DNA of 37,685 nt from Dehalococcoidia bacterium. GTDB lineage: Bacteria > Chloroflexota > Dehalococcoidia > SZUA-161. Positions 24,836 to 32,598 of the stretch are shown here, piece by piece. The stretch lies in assembly GCA_030619685.1 (NCBI GenBank), contig JAUXAX010000016.1:1-37685 (forward strand), given 5' to 3'. Both the position numbers and the translations under genes were made by a program. Numbering within the stretch: the first letter of the stretch is position 1; every line of letters starts with the position of its first letter. The notes beneath the pieces are model-generated. The model had not been told where the DNA came from. It was given only the letters and a program-made list of their open reading frames with translations, and searched no databases.

Positions 24836-25027
24836 ATGTATCATGAGCATCCTGAGTATGGCAGGTGTCCACACTGCAACTCATTGAGGTTGCACAAGTC
24901 AGGGATTGTTTATGTAAAGGAAGGCCACCGGCAGCGATACTACTGTCGAGCCTGCCACAGGACGACCATAAACCCCAAGTTACAGCTAGATTTGCCCCTT
25001 GAAGAAGGAGCAGCCCAGCCTAATTAA
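24836..25027 (+). CDS. Small zinc-ribbon protein
   Basis: A 63-aa protein with C-P-H-C and C-R-A-C knuckles around KSGIVYVKEGHRQRYY. The spacing and the RQRYYCRACHRTTINP block look like the N-terminal zinc ribbon of IS1-type transposases (InsA), but the protein stands alone and lacks any helix-turn-helix or catalytic part. It could be a nucleic-acid-binding ribbon or a domesticated or truncated transposase piece. It lies 6 nt after the repeat-protein gene and shares its promoter. Confidence 0.68.
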   Translation: MYHEHPEYGRCPHCNSLRLHKSGIVYVKEGHRQRYYCRACHRTTINPKLQLDLPLEEGAAQPN

Positions 25028-25222
25028 GAAGCCTCAATGAGGTATTTCTCACCCTTTGACATCATCTTTGTCTCCCGCGTGAAATTATCGTCTTAGTCAC
25101 CCACCTGGCTATCATTTGCTGGCTATCGCATATCAGCCTCCAAAACCATTCATATCTTAGTTCTGTATGCTCCAAGCCTTCCCAACCTCAATGGGTGTAG
25201 AGAATCTGGAATTACCTCGTGG

Positions 25223-25250
25223 TTGACGTGCGCTGGCAAGCAGGTATACT
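25223..25250 (+). promoter_or_regulatory. Sigma70-type promoter for ribD
   Basis: TTGACG (25223-25228), a 16-nt spacer and TATACT (25245-25250), giving a start near 25257 and a leader of about 65 nt. The leader is too short for an FMN riboswitch, and no RFN-type sequence is seen in it. Confidence 0.65.
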
Positions 25251-25321
25251 GAGCATGGTTCGCGCTATGATTTGACAGTCACGCCGGGGGTATTCTTGAG
25301 CAAAGCGAGGTCAAAACGAAA

Positions 25322-26440
25322 TTGAATGACGAATACTACATGAGAAAAGCGTTGCATCTCGCCCGCAGGGGCCTGGGAAAGACGAGTCCCAACCCTGTGG
25401 TAGGCGCTTTGATTATAAGAGATGGCACGATAATTGGCCAGGGCTATCATCGCCGCTACGGGGGCAACCACGCCGAGATCAACGCCATCCGGCATGCCCG
25501 GGAGGACATAAGCGGCGCAGCCCTCTATGTCACCCTGGAGCCCTGCTGCCACCATGGGAAGAAAACCCCTCCCTGCCTGGATGTCCTCCTCAAACACAAT
25601 CTCGGAAGAGTTGTCATCGGAACTATGGACCCAAACCCACAAGTTAATGGCAGAAGCATCGAAGTTCTCAGGGAGCGTGGGATTGAAACAAGGGTTGGGG
25701 TTCTAAGCGAAGAGTGTCACCGGCTCAACGAGGTCTATTTCAAGTATATTCAAACGGGAATTCCCTTTGTCACCGTGAAGTTCGCACAGACCTTAGATGG
25801 CAGAATCGCCAGCGTCACAGGGGATTCACAGTGGATAAGCTCCAAGCCGTCTCTGAGGCTGGCCCACAGACTTCGCAGCTGCCATGATGCAGTCCTGGTA
25901 GGTGCAGGGACCGTTCTAACAGATGACCCTCAGTTAACAGTACGCCTGGTAAAAGGGAGAAATCCAATTCGCATCGTCACCGACAGCAGAATGAGAATAC
26001 CACTCAGCTCCAAGATTCTCAGAGACCAGGAGATTGCCCCCACGATTATCGCTACCACCTCGCAAGCTGATAGTGAGAAATTGTCCTCCTTGAAGCAGAT
26101 GGGCATTGAGATTCTGGCGGTCGAGGAGGATAGGGAAGGCAATGTCGATCTAAGAGACCTGCTCCAAAAGCTAGGACAGATGAACATCTCCTCTATCCTG
26201 GTAGAAGGGGGGGCGACACTCATCACCTCATTAATCCGCCAGCAGCTTGTAGATAAGTTTGTAGTGATCTTGGCACCCAAGATCATGGGCAAAGGAATTG
26301 ATGCAGTGGGTGACTTGCAAATAACGGACGTCGAGCGAGCCCTGAGACTTTCCTTCGCTAAGACGTACAGAAGCGGAGAAGACCTGATCATTGAGGCAAG
26401 GCCAGAAAGAGCGCCAAGGTCATTGGAATATCCTGTCTAA
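25322..26440 (+). CDS. ribD: Bifunctional riboflavin biosynthesis deaminase/reductase RibD
   Basis: A 372-aa RibD that deaminates the diaminopyrimidine intermediate and reduces its ribosyl chain. The deaminase half has TSPNPVVGALI, the zinc ligand H50 in HAE with catalytic Glu52, and C75 and C85 in PCCHHGKKTPPC. The reductase half (about 145-365) contains VTVKFAQTLDGRIAS, AVLVGAGTVLTDDP and SSILVEGGATLITSL. Length is normal. The start is TTG 25322, because residues before the first ATG (codon 7) match the usual family N-terminus NDEYYM; the ribosome site is weak. No other rib gene is nearby, so the pathway is dispersed. Confidence 0.95.
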   Translation: MNDEYYMRKALHLARRGLGKTSPNPVVGALIIRDGTIIGQGYHRRYGGNHAEINAIRHAREDISGAALYVTLEPCCHHGKKTPPCLDVLLKHNLGRVVIGTMDPNPQVNGRSIEVLRERGIETRVGVLSEECHRLNEVYFKYIQTGIPFVTVKFAQTLDGRIASVTGDSQWISSKPSLRLAHRLRSCHDAVLVGAGTVLTDDPQLTVRLVKGRNPIRIVTDSRMRIPLSSKILRDQEIAPTIIATTSQADSEKLSSLKQMGIEILAVEEDREGNVDLRDLLQKLGQMNISSILVEGGATLITSLIRQQLVDKFVVILAPKIMGKGIDAVGDLQITDVERALRLSFAKTYRSGEDLIIEARPERAPRSLEYPV

Positions 26441-26504
26441 TGAACGCCTATAGGCAAGAGGCAGTGAAGATTCTTGCTGATTAGACCTACAGCTCGACCA
26501 AATG

Positions 26505-26532
26505 AACGGGCCCCGACATGTCGGAGCCCGTT
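26505..26532 (+). terminator. Terminator-like hairpin downstream of ribD
   Basis: AACGGGC (26505-26511) pairs with GCCCGTT (26526-26532), and inside it CCGAC (26513-26517) pairs with GTCGG (26520-26524). It gives a long GC-rich stem 65 nt after the ribD stop. Only three T residues follow, so termination efficiency is uncertain. Confidence 0.55.
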
Positions 26533-26589
26533 TACTATGCCCCCCCGCACTGAGCAGCAGCCACCTTGTTCGATAGCTACCACTCAGCA

Positions 26590-26618
26590 TTGACAGGAGA
26601 AGGAGAGCTAGGTACAAT
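26590..26618 (+). promoter_or_regulatory. Promoter of the tRNA-Lys gene
   Basis: Perfect TTGACA (26590-26595), a 17-nt spacer and TACAAT (26613-26618). The predicted start near 26625 leaves a leader of about 68 nt before the mature tRNA. Confidence 0.75.
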
Positions 26619-26692
26619 CAGCGTGGCGATAGGCAAGACGCTGACTCCCTGAAAAAGTGGCGTGATTTGACCGCTCGCCGAAGCTGAAACGG

Positions 26693-26767
26693 GGGCCGTT
26701 AGCTCAGGGGTAGAGCACCTGACTTTTAATCAGGGTGTCGTGGGTTCGAATCCCGCACGGCTCACCA
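26693..26767 (+). tRNA. tRNA-Lys (anticodon UUU), CCA encoded
   Basis: A 75-nt cloverleaf. Acceptor GGGCCGT pairs with ACGGCTC (one G-T wobble), the D stem is GCTC/GAGC, the anticodon stem CCTGA/TCAGG encloses loop CTTTTAA with anticodon TTT at 26725-26727, and the T stem GTGGG/CCCGC encloses TTCGAAT. Discriminator A and genome-encoded CCA end the gene. The variable loop is short (class I). Confidence 0.96.
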
Positions 26768-26803
26768 GCTTCAAAAAGCCATAAGCCTTTCGGGAATTTT
26801 TAG

Positions 26804-26848
26804 AAAATCAGGGTGTCACATCACTAGGTCTGCCGACACCCTGATTTT
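26804..26848 (+). terminator. Hairpin after tRNA-Lys repeating its anticodon arm
   Basis: A perfect 14-bp inverted repeat: AAAATCAGGGTGTC (26804-26817) and GACACCCTGATTTT (26835-26848) with a 17-nt loop. The A/T ends make it a bidirectional intrinsic-terminator shape, so it probably ends the tRNA transcript. Its left arm shares 12 nt (AATCAGGGTGTC) with bases 26728-26739 of the tRNA itself. Confidence 0.75.
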
Positions 26849-27010
26849 AACATATTTGTTATAAGAAAAATCAACCTAGCGATCCATTCTACAAAAAGGG
26901 GCGCTGATAAATATTATCTGGTCAATCTGTCGAAGCTAAGAGACACGCTCAATTTTGCGCGGTCCTTTTTTTATATATATTTCGTAGTCGATTGGTATCA
27001 AATCGTGAAA

Positions 27011-27103
27011 AAGGAACCATTGTCGGAGAGGTGCCTCAGAAAGGGGGATGCATTTGTGTCTATTGGAGATCGTGCTAATCATGAGGCGTTCCAGAAGGAC
27101 TCC
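27011..27103 (+). repeat. 93-bp inverted repeat, left copy
   Basis: Bases 27011-27103 recur as the reverse complement at 32144-32236 with a single mismatch. The two copies face each other 5.0 kb apart and bracket three plus-strand genes. In one frame the repeat is open for 31 codons (including LRKGDAFVSIGDRANHEAFQ) in both copies and the mismatch is synonymous (Arg AGG/AGA), so it may descend from coding sequence; I recognise no family. Confidence 0.9.
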
Positions 27104-27195
27104 GTTTTGGAAGCTGCCGTATCTTGGGTCATTCCTCCAGTAGAGGTTATGATAACAAAATTGAAGAAAATGTGGGTAAAGGTAAGATAAGTAAA

Positions 27196-27224
27196 TTGAC
27201 AACGCGTCGAATCCGTAGTATAAG
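27196..27224 (+). promoter_or_regulatory. Promoter upstream of the three-gene cassette
   Basis: Perfect TTGACA (27196-27201), a 17-nt spacer and TATAAG (27219-27224). It lies about 330 nt before the first cassette gene, so it would give a long leader or a separate small RNA from the structured GC-rich stretch at 27240-27350. Confidence 0.6.
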
Positions 27225-27558
27225 AACTTCTGCTGCAAGATTCTACCAAGTCCGCAGCACCCAGTTTTGCTCTCCTCGCTGCGACGGGGAGACCCCAGTT
27301 GGGCCCATGGTCCTTCGTGTTCCGATTTTCGCTCCGGAGCAGTTCGGTGGCGAATGGTGATCAACTCTTTGACCTACGGTGGTATCTAGCCGCGCACCAA
27401 AAGGCCATGGGCGATTCGGACAGGTACCTTAGCTAGCAGGCAGGCTGTGCTGAGGAGTCAAAGGATACATAAGTGCAGGCGAGACGTGCTCTTTTGCCCA
27501 ATATAGGTCTTGCCTTGCCCCATTGGTGACCGTAACAATCCATCGAGTAACTGGCTTT

Positions 27559-28863
27559 ATGAATAATAAACGCTTACAAAGGATCAAATCCCGGGGCAGG
27601 GCTTTTGTATGGATATTTGGGATGTTTGGGATGATCGTGGCGATTCTGACAGTTGTTGTGGTCTTGTACGTCATACCTGAGAAGACTTCTGTTCTGCCAC
27701 TGATTTTCTGCATACTCTTCTCCTTCGCCGCGGCGATATTGTTTATCTTTGAGAGAAAATCCCGCCGATTCCTGAGACGGGATGGGATAGACAAACAGGT
27801 GAAAACAACTAAGGAGAAGTCAAAGGCGCCTCAAGCCAGGGTAGCTCCAACTGGACCAAAAGCGGAGCCAGTAAAGGAGAGAGAAGCCTTAGTTCCACAA
27901 GGGCTAAGATTACTCGAGAAGATGCTAAATGGGAACCATGTGGAAATCAACCCTGTAGTTGACCTAATGAGTAAGACCGGGTATAGCTATCCCAGCGTTA
28001 ATGGACTACTGGGTGCCGATGATACGCAGATCATATGGACCCTCGAGTCGCTGGCTGAAAGCAATATCTTGGAAAAGCAATTTTCCCAAACCCTTTTTTC
28101 CTGCCCCAAGTGCGGGGCATTCATAATTCAGCTCTGTATCCGCTGCCCAAAGTGCGATTGCAATCAGCTAACCAGGTGCCGGGTCCTGGAGCACTTTGCC
28201 TGTGCCTGTGTAGGACCTGAGGAGACTTTCGTTACTGAAAAGGGATACTTCTGTCCCAAGTGTAGGAAAGAGTTACGCGCCATCGGGGTTGATTATCGAA
28301 GTTTAGGTATTCACTACAAATGTCAGAGGTGTGGCGGGCTATCCAGCGCTCCCACTGAGGAATACCACTGCTTAAAATGCCAGGTGTATTTCCCTAAATA
28401 CGAAGCCAATGAGGTAAGTCTTTATAGCTACAAATTAAACGAGTTGGGGAAGGAGAGGATCGAGGCTGAGATCAAACCAAAGGAACAGCTTGTTGATGCT
28501 CTATCGAAGGCAGGCTATGATGTGCGAAGTCCAGCCAAGGTCATGGGTGGTTCGACGGTGGAACATGAGCTTGACGTATATGCTATCAAAGATTCTAGCG
28601 CCTTGGGGCATAAGCTAGCCATAGATATCGCCTTTAACGAGAAGGAGGTATCGGCAGTGGAAGTCTTGAGGCTGCATGCCAAGGCATTTGACATAGGCGC
28701 CACAGACTCAATCTTGATTGCCATTCCCAAAATCGCTAGCGAGGCCATACCTCTTGCTATTCAATATAACGTAAGAGTTATTGAAGCAAAACACCTGGAT
28801 ATGGCGGTTGAGGAGCTCCTGTCGCAGTGTGTATACCTATACCAACTGCAGTTCGATTGGTGA
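27559..28863 (+). CDS. Membrane-anchored zinc-domain (TackOD1-like) protein with nuclease-fold tail
   Basis: About 434 aa. Two N-terminal membrane helices (about 16-38 and 45-64) lead to a basic linker, a helical region, then a Cys-rich domain (CPKC at 182-185, CIRCPKC, CRVLEHFACACVG, CPKC, GVDYRSLGIHYKC, CQRCGG at 255-259, CLKC at 271-274). This order resembles the TackOD1 metal-binding output domain. The C-terminus resembles an Mrr-type restriction-endonuclease fold: ELDVYA with Asp339, then LAIDIAF where the usual ExK is D356-x-A358, so nuclease activity is doubtful. ATG 27559 is chosen over an upstream in-frame TTG (27523) for its basic N-terminus; no good ribosome site marks either. It precedes a polysaccharide synthase gene and could regulate it. 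Confidence 0.75.
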   Translation: MNNKRLQRIKSRGRAFVWIFGMFGMIVAILTVVVVLYVIPEKTSVLPLIFCILFSFAAAILFIFERKSRRFLRRDGIDKQVKTTKEKSKAPQARVAPTGPKAEPVKEREALVPQGLRLLEKMLNGNHVEINPVVDLMSKTGYSYPSVNGLLGADDTQIIWTLESLAESNILEKQFSQTLFSCPKCGAFIIQLCIRCPKCDCNQLTRCRVLEHFACACVGPEETFVTEKGYFCPKCRKELRAIGVDYRSLGIHYKCQRCGGLSSAPTEEYHCLKCQVYFPKYEANEVSLYSYKLNELGKERIEAEIKPKEQLVDALSKAGYDVRSPAKVMGGSTVEHELDVYAIKDSSALGHKLAIDIAFNEKEVSAVEVLRLHAKAFDIGATDSILIAIPKIASEAIPLAIQYNVRVIEAKHLDMAVEELLSQCVYLYQLQFDW

Positions 28864-28985
28864 CAAAGGGGAGATAGAAGAAGCCCAAGGCCAGGAGCAT
28901 AGGGTAAGCCGGGTGTTGACAGGGCAAAGCCCCAGCGTCAACAAAAGGTTTGAATCAGCAAACCCTAAGGGGGTCGGGGCATGCA

Positions 28986-30470
28986 ATGATTGAAAAGAGA
29001 ATAATTGTCACTGCAATCTTCGTTATGCTTGCTGTTGGCTTGATTTTCTATATAATGCCGATCAAGACGACTCTGATATGTTTTGGTATTGCCCTGTTCA
29101 CGGCCAGCTATTTCTGGGTGTTAGCAGCCAAGCAGCCAAGAGCTAAAGAAGATGAGGTGAAGCCAGGCCACTTGATGCCATCGTTATTATTTGTTCTTCT
29201 CTTGATCACCCCCCTTTCATTGTCCATAGTTATACTATCCTACGGCGTCTTCGGCAAGACGACCATTTTCAATGTATTGCTGTTGACGGGTATGGCTATT
29301 AATTTTTTTAATTATTTCTTCACCATTCCGTTAGCCTTACGTCACAAGTACCTAGAAACAAAATCTCGAACTCCACATATGTATTCCTATCCCCGAGTAA
29401 CCATTATCGTTCCAGCTTACAACGAAGAGACTTGCTTGGGGCAGACTATTGAGGCACTCTTGGAGGCGGATTATCCTTACAAGGAGATAATCGTTGTCGA
29501 TGATGGCTCTACGGACAAAACATACGACATAGCTACAAGATATAAGGGGGAGGGGGTAACAGTACTTCGTCGTCCCAATGGCGGCAAAACAGCAGCCCTA
29601 AACTACGGCTTGCTCTTTGCCCAAGGTGAGATTGTCGCGATTATTGATGCTGACAGTTTGGTGAATCGAGGTGCTTTAAAGGAGATGGTCAGGAGATTCG
29701 AGGATCAGAGGGTGAGTGCGGTAGCTAGTAATGTTAAGGTATTCAACAGACACAACTTACTGACCAAATGCCAAGCCATAGAATACATCATAGGTATAAA
29801 CATATACAGAAGGGCTTTCGATGTCTTTGGCGCAGTTCCTTGTATCCCGGGCTGCCTTGGTGCCTTCCGTAAAGAAGTCTTGGCAGGCGTTGGCTTCTAT
29901 GACCCATCTACATTGACTGAAGACTTCGATAGCACCGTTAAAGTGTTAAAGGCAAAGGGAAGCGTCCGAGTCTGTGACGCTCGTGTTGATACTCAAGCTC
30001 CAGAAACCCTGATAGACTTATATCGGCAGAGGCTGAGGTGGTATAGGGGGAATCTTCAGACTATTATCAGACACAAGGATGCTTTCGCAAACCCGAGATT
30101 CGGGTGGTTGCATAAGCTAGTCTTTCCCGTTCAATTTCTATCTTTATCCCTAATTCCAATGCTTAGTATCGTGGCACTTGCTTCGGCAATAATAATGATT
30201 TTAAATGGGAACGGGATGCAGGTGTTACATATCTTCGCCTTTTTCACTCTGCTACAGTTTCTTCTGACCATGCTAGCGATTCAGTTAGAGAGTGAGGACA
30301 TGAAGCTAGTTATCTACTCCCCATTTTTCGTGTTCGGTTATAAGCAGCTAATCGATCTGATTCTACTGAAAAGTATGTTTGATATATTTACCCAACGAAA
30401 GGTAGGCTGGACTCGCGCAAAAAGGATAGCCTTTCAAACAAGCGAATTACCCAAAGAGATCTGGCAATAG
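28986..30470 (+). CDS. Processive GT2 polysaccharide synthase (membrane)
   Basis: About 494 aa, of the NodC/HasA/PgaC type that polymerises and often exports a beta-linked polysaccharide. Several N-terminal helices (about 5-50 and 65-120) precede the GT-A domain: IIVPAYNEETCLGQTIEALL, VVDDGSTDKT (Asp172-Asp173), DAD at 221-223, TED at 311-313 and the processivity motif Q348-R-L-R-W352. Three or so C-terminal helices follow. ATG 28986 is preferred over an in-frame TTG 36 nt upstream since a G-rich site precedes it. It lies 122 nt after the membrane zinc-domain gene and 57 nt before a polysaccharide deacetylase, implying an exopolysaccharide unit. Polymer identity is unknown; chitin- or PNAG-like is plausible. 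Confidence 0.9.
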   Translation: MIEKRIIVTAIFVMLAVGLIFYIMPIKTTLICFGIALFTASYFWVLAAKQPRAKEDEVKPGHLMPSLLFVLLLITPLSLSIVILSYGVFGKTTIFNVLLLTGMAINFFNYFFTIPLALRHKYLETKSRTPHMYSYPRVTIIVPAYNEETCLGQTIEALLEADYPYKEIIVVDDGSTDKTYDIATRYKGEGVTVLRRPNGGKTAALNYGLLFAQGEIVAIIDADSLVNRGALKEMVRRFEDQRVSAVASNVKVFNRHNLLTKCQAIEYIIGINIYRRAFDVFGAVPCIPGCLGAFRKEVLAGVGFYDPSTLTEDFDSTVKVLKAKGSVRVCDARVDTQAPETLIDLYRQRLRWYRGNLQTIIRHKDAFANPRFGWLHKLVFPVQFLSLSLIPMLSIVALASAIIMILNGNGMQVLHIFAFFTLLQFLLTMLAIQLESEDMKLVIYSPFFVFGYKQLIDLILLKSMFDIFTQRKVGWTRAKRIAFQTSELPKEIWQ

Positions 30471-30527
30471 AACCATATTGTAGAGCTTACCAGTACACGG
30501 AGCGATCTTTAACAGCACATTGTTTAA

Positions 30528-32066
30528 ATGGGGTATCTGTTGAATAAATTGCTCTTCATAACACTTATGGTATTACTATTAGCCGCACTGATGCCAGGTT
30601 ACGTCTTGGCTGACTGGAATCAAGAAGATGCCAGAATCACTTTTACTTTTGATGATGGGTGGGTAGAGGTCTATCAAAATGCCATGCCAATTCTAGCTAA
30701 GTATAATTTCCCAGCAGTTCTGTTCGGCATAACTGGTTCTCTAAATTCTGGCGAGGAATGGATCATGACTTGGGATCAAGTCAGAAACCTACGGGATACT
30801 TATGGTTGGGAAATAGGTAGTCACACTATCACTCATCCTTACTTAACCCGCGTCTCTGACCAGCAGCTGGTTGACGAACTATTGGGTTCTAAACAAGACT
30901 TTGCTACTCAAGGCATTGAAGTCAAATCCTTTGCTACTCCTTATGGTGACTATAATGTGAAAGTTTTAAGCGAAATTGCTAAGTATTATCAGTCTCATCG
31001 AGCTGCTCGGGGTGGTCCTAATCATTGGCCAGATACTTATAATGACTATGAACTTGTCTGCCTAGAAGTTGCGCATAACATTTCGCCAATGGAAGTTCAA
31101 TCTTGGGTTGATCGAGCTATAGCTAATGACCAATGGTTAATCTTATTATTTCATTCCATAGTTGAAGATCAGCCAGAACCATATGAATATAATGTTGATG
31201 ATTTTGCCCAAATTATAGAGTATGTGGCTAGTAAGCCTATTGCAGTGACAACCATCAGCCAGGGTTTAAATTTCTCTGATCAGCCAAACCTAATAAGCAA
31301 TTATACCTTCTCTGATTTAGATGAGGATAATTGGGCTAAAAGTTGGTTGCGAACCGATATTGCCCATGTCAGCATTGATACCAATAATCATGGTAATGTG
31401 TTTGGACCCGAAAATAGCCTGAAAATTACAGGCGGACCAGAACAGTACGAAGCCCGAACAGAAATTTTTACTCTTGACGGTGCTCAAGAACATCTTCTAC
31501 GCATGTATCAAAACGTCCAAGATTTAATAACCGGAGGCTGGGCGGTGTGGGTAAATGAATTTGATTATCTGGGCGATTGGTTAGGCGGTCAATGGTTAGG
31601 CGGCAATCATGCTAATTTTGTCGGTAATCGCTATTATCAATATCAACCGACATCTGCTACCGTAGCCAAAGTACAAATTTATATCTTTACCGAAGAGAAT
31701 AGCCAGCTTACCCTGTATGTTGATTCAGTGGAATTAAGAGCCGTCGGTTCGGATGGCGAATCTTCAGATGGATCAGGCACGCAAACTCCCACAACTACAC
31801 CCACGCCTTCACCCACACCCACGCCCACGCCTTCATCCACGCCCACGCCCACACTAGAACCAACAACAACACCTACCCTACCACCAACGGCGGCAGCAAC
31901 GCCTTCGCCGATCCCATCGCCAGTGGTCACAGGCACGCCCATGCCCACATCCACACCGACCCCTACACCTGACGAGGAAGCTCCGCTCAACGTTTGGCTG
32001 ATTGCTGGTCCGATCCTAGGAATCTTGATTGCGGGCGTGGTGCTATATGGATTAGTCAGAAGCTGA
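30528..32066 (+). CDS. Surface-anchored polysaccharide deacetylase (NodB domain)
   Basis: A 512-aa exported protein. A signal-like helix (about 7-28, ending VLA) precedes a carbohydrate esterase 4/NodB domain: TFDDGW (Asp42, Asp43), metal site H99/H103 in [15 protein letters not shown] and LLFHSI. A second domain (about 255-410) looks like a beta-sandwich carbohydrate-binding module. Then a Pro/Thr-rich stalk (about 417-482) and a C-terminal membrane helix (about 488-509) anchor it. It would N-deacetylate amino-sugar polymer made by the preceding synthase. The first 1.2 kb is more AT-rich than neighbours, and this type of deacetylase with stalk is common in Patescibacteria, suggesting transfer (inference). 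The ribosome site is poor; a TTG at codon 5 is an alternative start. Confidence 0.88.
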   Translation: MGYLLNKLLFITLMVLLLAALMPGYVLADWNQEDARITFTFDDGWVEVYQNAMPILAKYNFPAVLFGITGSLNSGEEWIMTWDQVRNLRDTYGWEIGSHTITHPYLTRVSDQQLVDELLGSKQDFATQGIEVKSFATPYGDYNVKVLSEIAKYYQSHRAARGGPNHWPDTYNDYELVCLEVAHNISPMEVQSWVDRAIANDQWLILLFHSIVEDQPEPYEYNVDDFAQIIEYVASKPIAVTTISQGLNFSDQPNLISNYTFSDLDEDNWAKSWLRTDIAHVSIDTNNHGNVFGPENSLKITGGPEQYEARTEIFTLDGAQEHLLRMYQNVQDLITGGWAVWVNEFDYLGDWLGGQWLGGNHANFVGNRYYQYQPTSATVAKVQIYIFTEENSQLTLYVDSVELRAVGSDGESSDGSGTQTPTTTPTPSPTPTPTPSSTPTPTLEPTTTPTLPPTAAATPSPIPSPVVTGTPMPTSTPTPTPDEEAPLNVWLIAGPILGILIAGVVLYGLVRS

Positions 32067-32143
32067 AGGTGAGCCCACCTAGTCCGGTAGCGACTGCCCC
32101 TGGGACAGGCATAGGATATTGTAGGTTGGGGGCCTACCGAAAT

Positions 32144-32236
32144 GGAGTCCTTCTGGAACGCCTCATGATTAGCACGATCTCCAATAGACACAAATGCATC
32201 CCCCTTTCTGAGGCATCTCTCCGACAATGGTTCCTT
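32144..32236 (-). repeat. 93-bp inverted repeat, right copy
   Basis: Reverse complement of 27011-27103 with one mismatch. It starts 78 nt after the deacetylase stop and ends 18 nt before the terminator hairpin. The 31-codon open frame of the repeat reads on the minus strand here. Confidence 0.9.
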
Positions 32237-32253
32237 TGTTGCCCACATAGCAA

Positions 32254-32287
32254 GGAGCGGGCCAGTATGCCCGCTCCGATCCTTTTT
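32254..32287 (+). terminator. Intrinsic terminator at the end of the cassette
   Basis: GGAGCGGGC (32254-32262) pairs with GCCCGCTCC (32269-32277) over a 6-nt loop, followed by GATCCTTTTTCT. A 9-bp GC-rich stem and a T-tract make this a classical Rho-independent terminator, about 190 nt after the deacetylase stop. Confidence 0.85.
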
Positions 32288-32598
32288 CTGTTGCACCGCG
32301 ACTAACGAAAAAGAAACGTTTCTTTCTATCTAGAAGATGTTTTTTCTGAATCTCAGTATTATCTACAATATCGCGTTTTAGAAGACCTTTTCTTGCAACG
32401 CTATACCGAAGTTTGTATCGCAATCAAGGGAGTCATGTCCACAAATAATATCTCGCCGCCTCGCTCTTGCGAAGTTTTTTCGTATTTATTTACTAGATTT
32501 TTTTACCGGGTGCCGATTGCGAGGCTCGACGTAGCCTATGCGATATTGGGCAGTAAGAAACGATATCGGGTGGGGGGAGAATCTTTATCCCTCTGGCG

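Larger units (their letters stand above)
26768..27558. other. Long non-coding region between tRNA-Lys and the cassette genes
   Basis: About 790 bp without a supported gene. It holds the hairpin after the tRNA (26804-26848), the left copy of the 93-bp inverted repeat (27011-27103) and a plus-strand promoter (27196-27224). A 142-codon minus-strand frame across it is judged not to be a gene. Confidence 0.6.
32067..32598. other. AT-rich region closing the cassette
   Basis: No gene is supported. It holds the right 93-bp inverted repeat, the cassette terminator and a perfect 16-bp palindrome (32310-32325), then an AT-rich run with several T-tracts up to the 3' end of the next minus-strand gene. 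Confidence 0.6.

Noticed and set aside
25028..25321. FMN riboswitch before ribD
   Set aside because: None of the conserved RFN helices or the core sequence is present, and the predicted transcript start leaves only about 65 nt.
26936..27364. 142-codon minus-strand frame
   Set aside because: It spans the 93-bp repeat and the plus-strand promoter, has no ribosome site or family features, and reads as an antisense frame of the repeat.
31679..32296. 205-codon minus-strand frame rich in Gly/Val
   Set aside because: It is the antisense of the Pro/Thr stalk repeats of the deacetylase and continues into the inverted repeat; composition is a consequence of the repeats.
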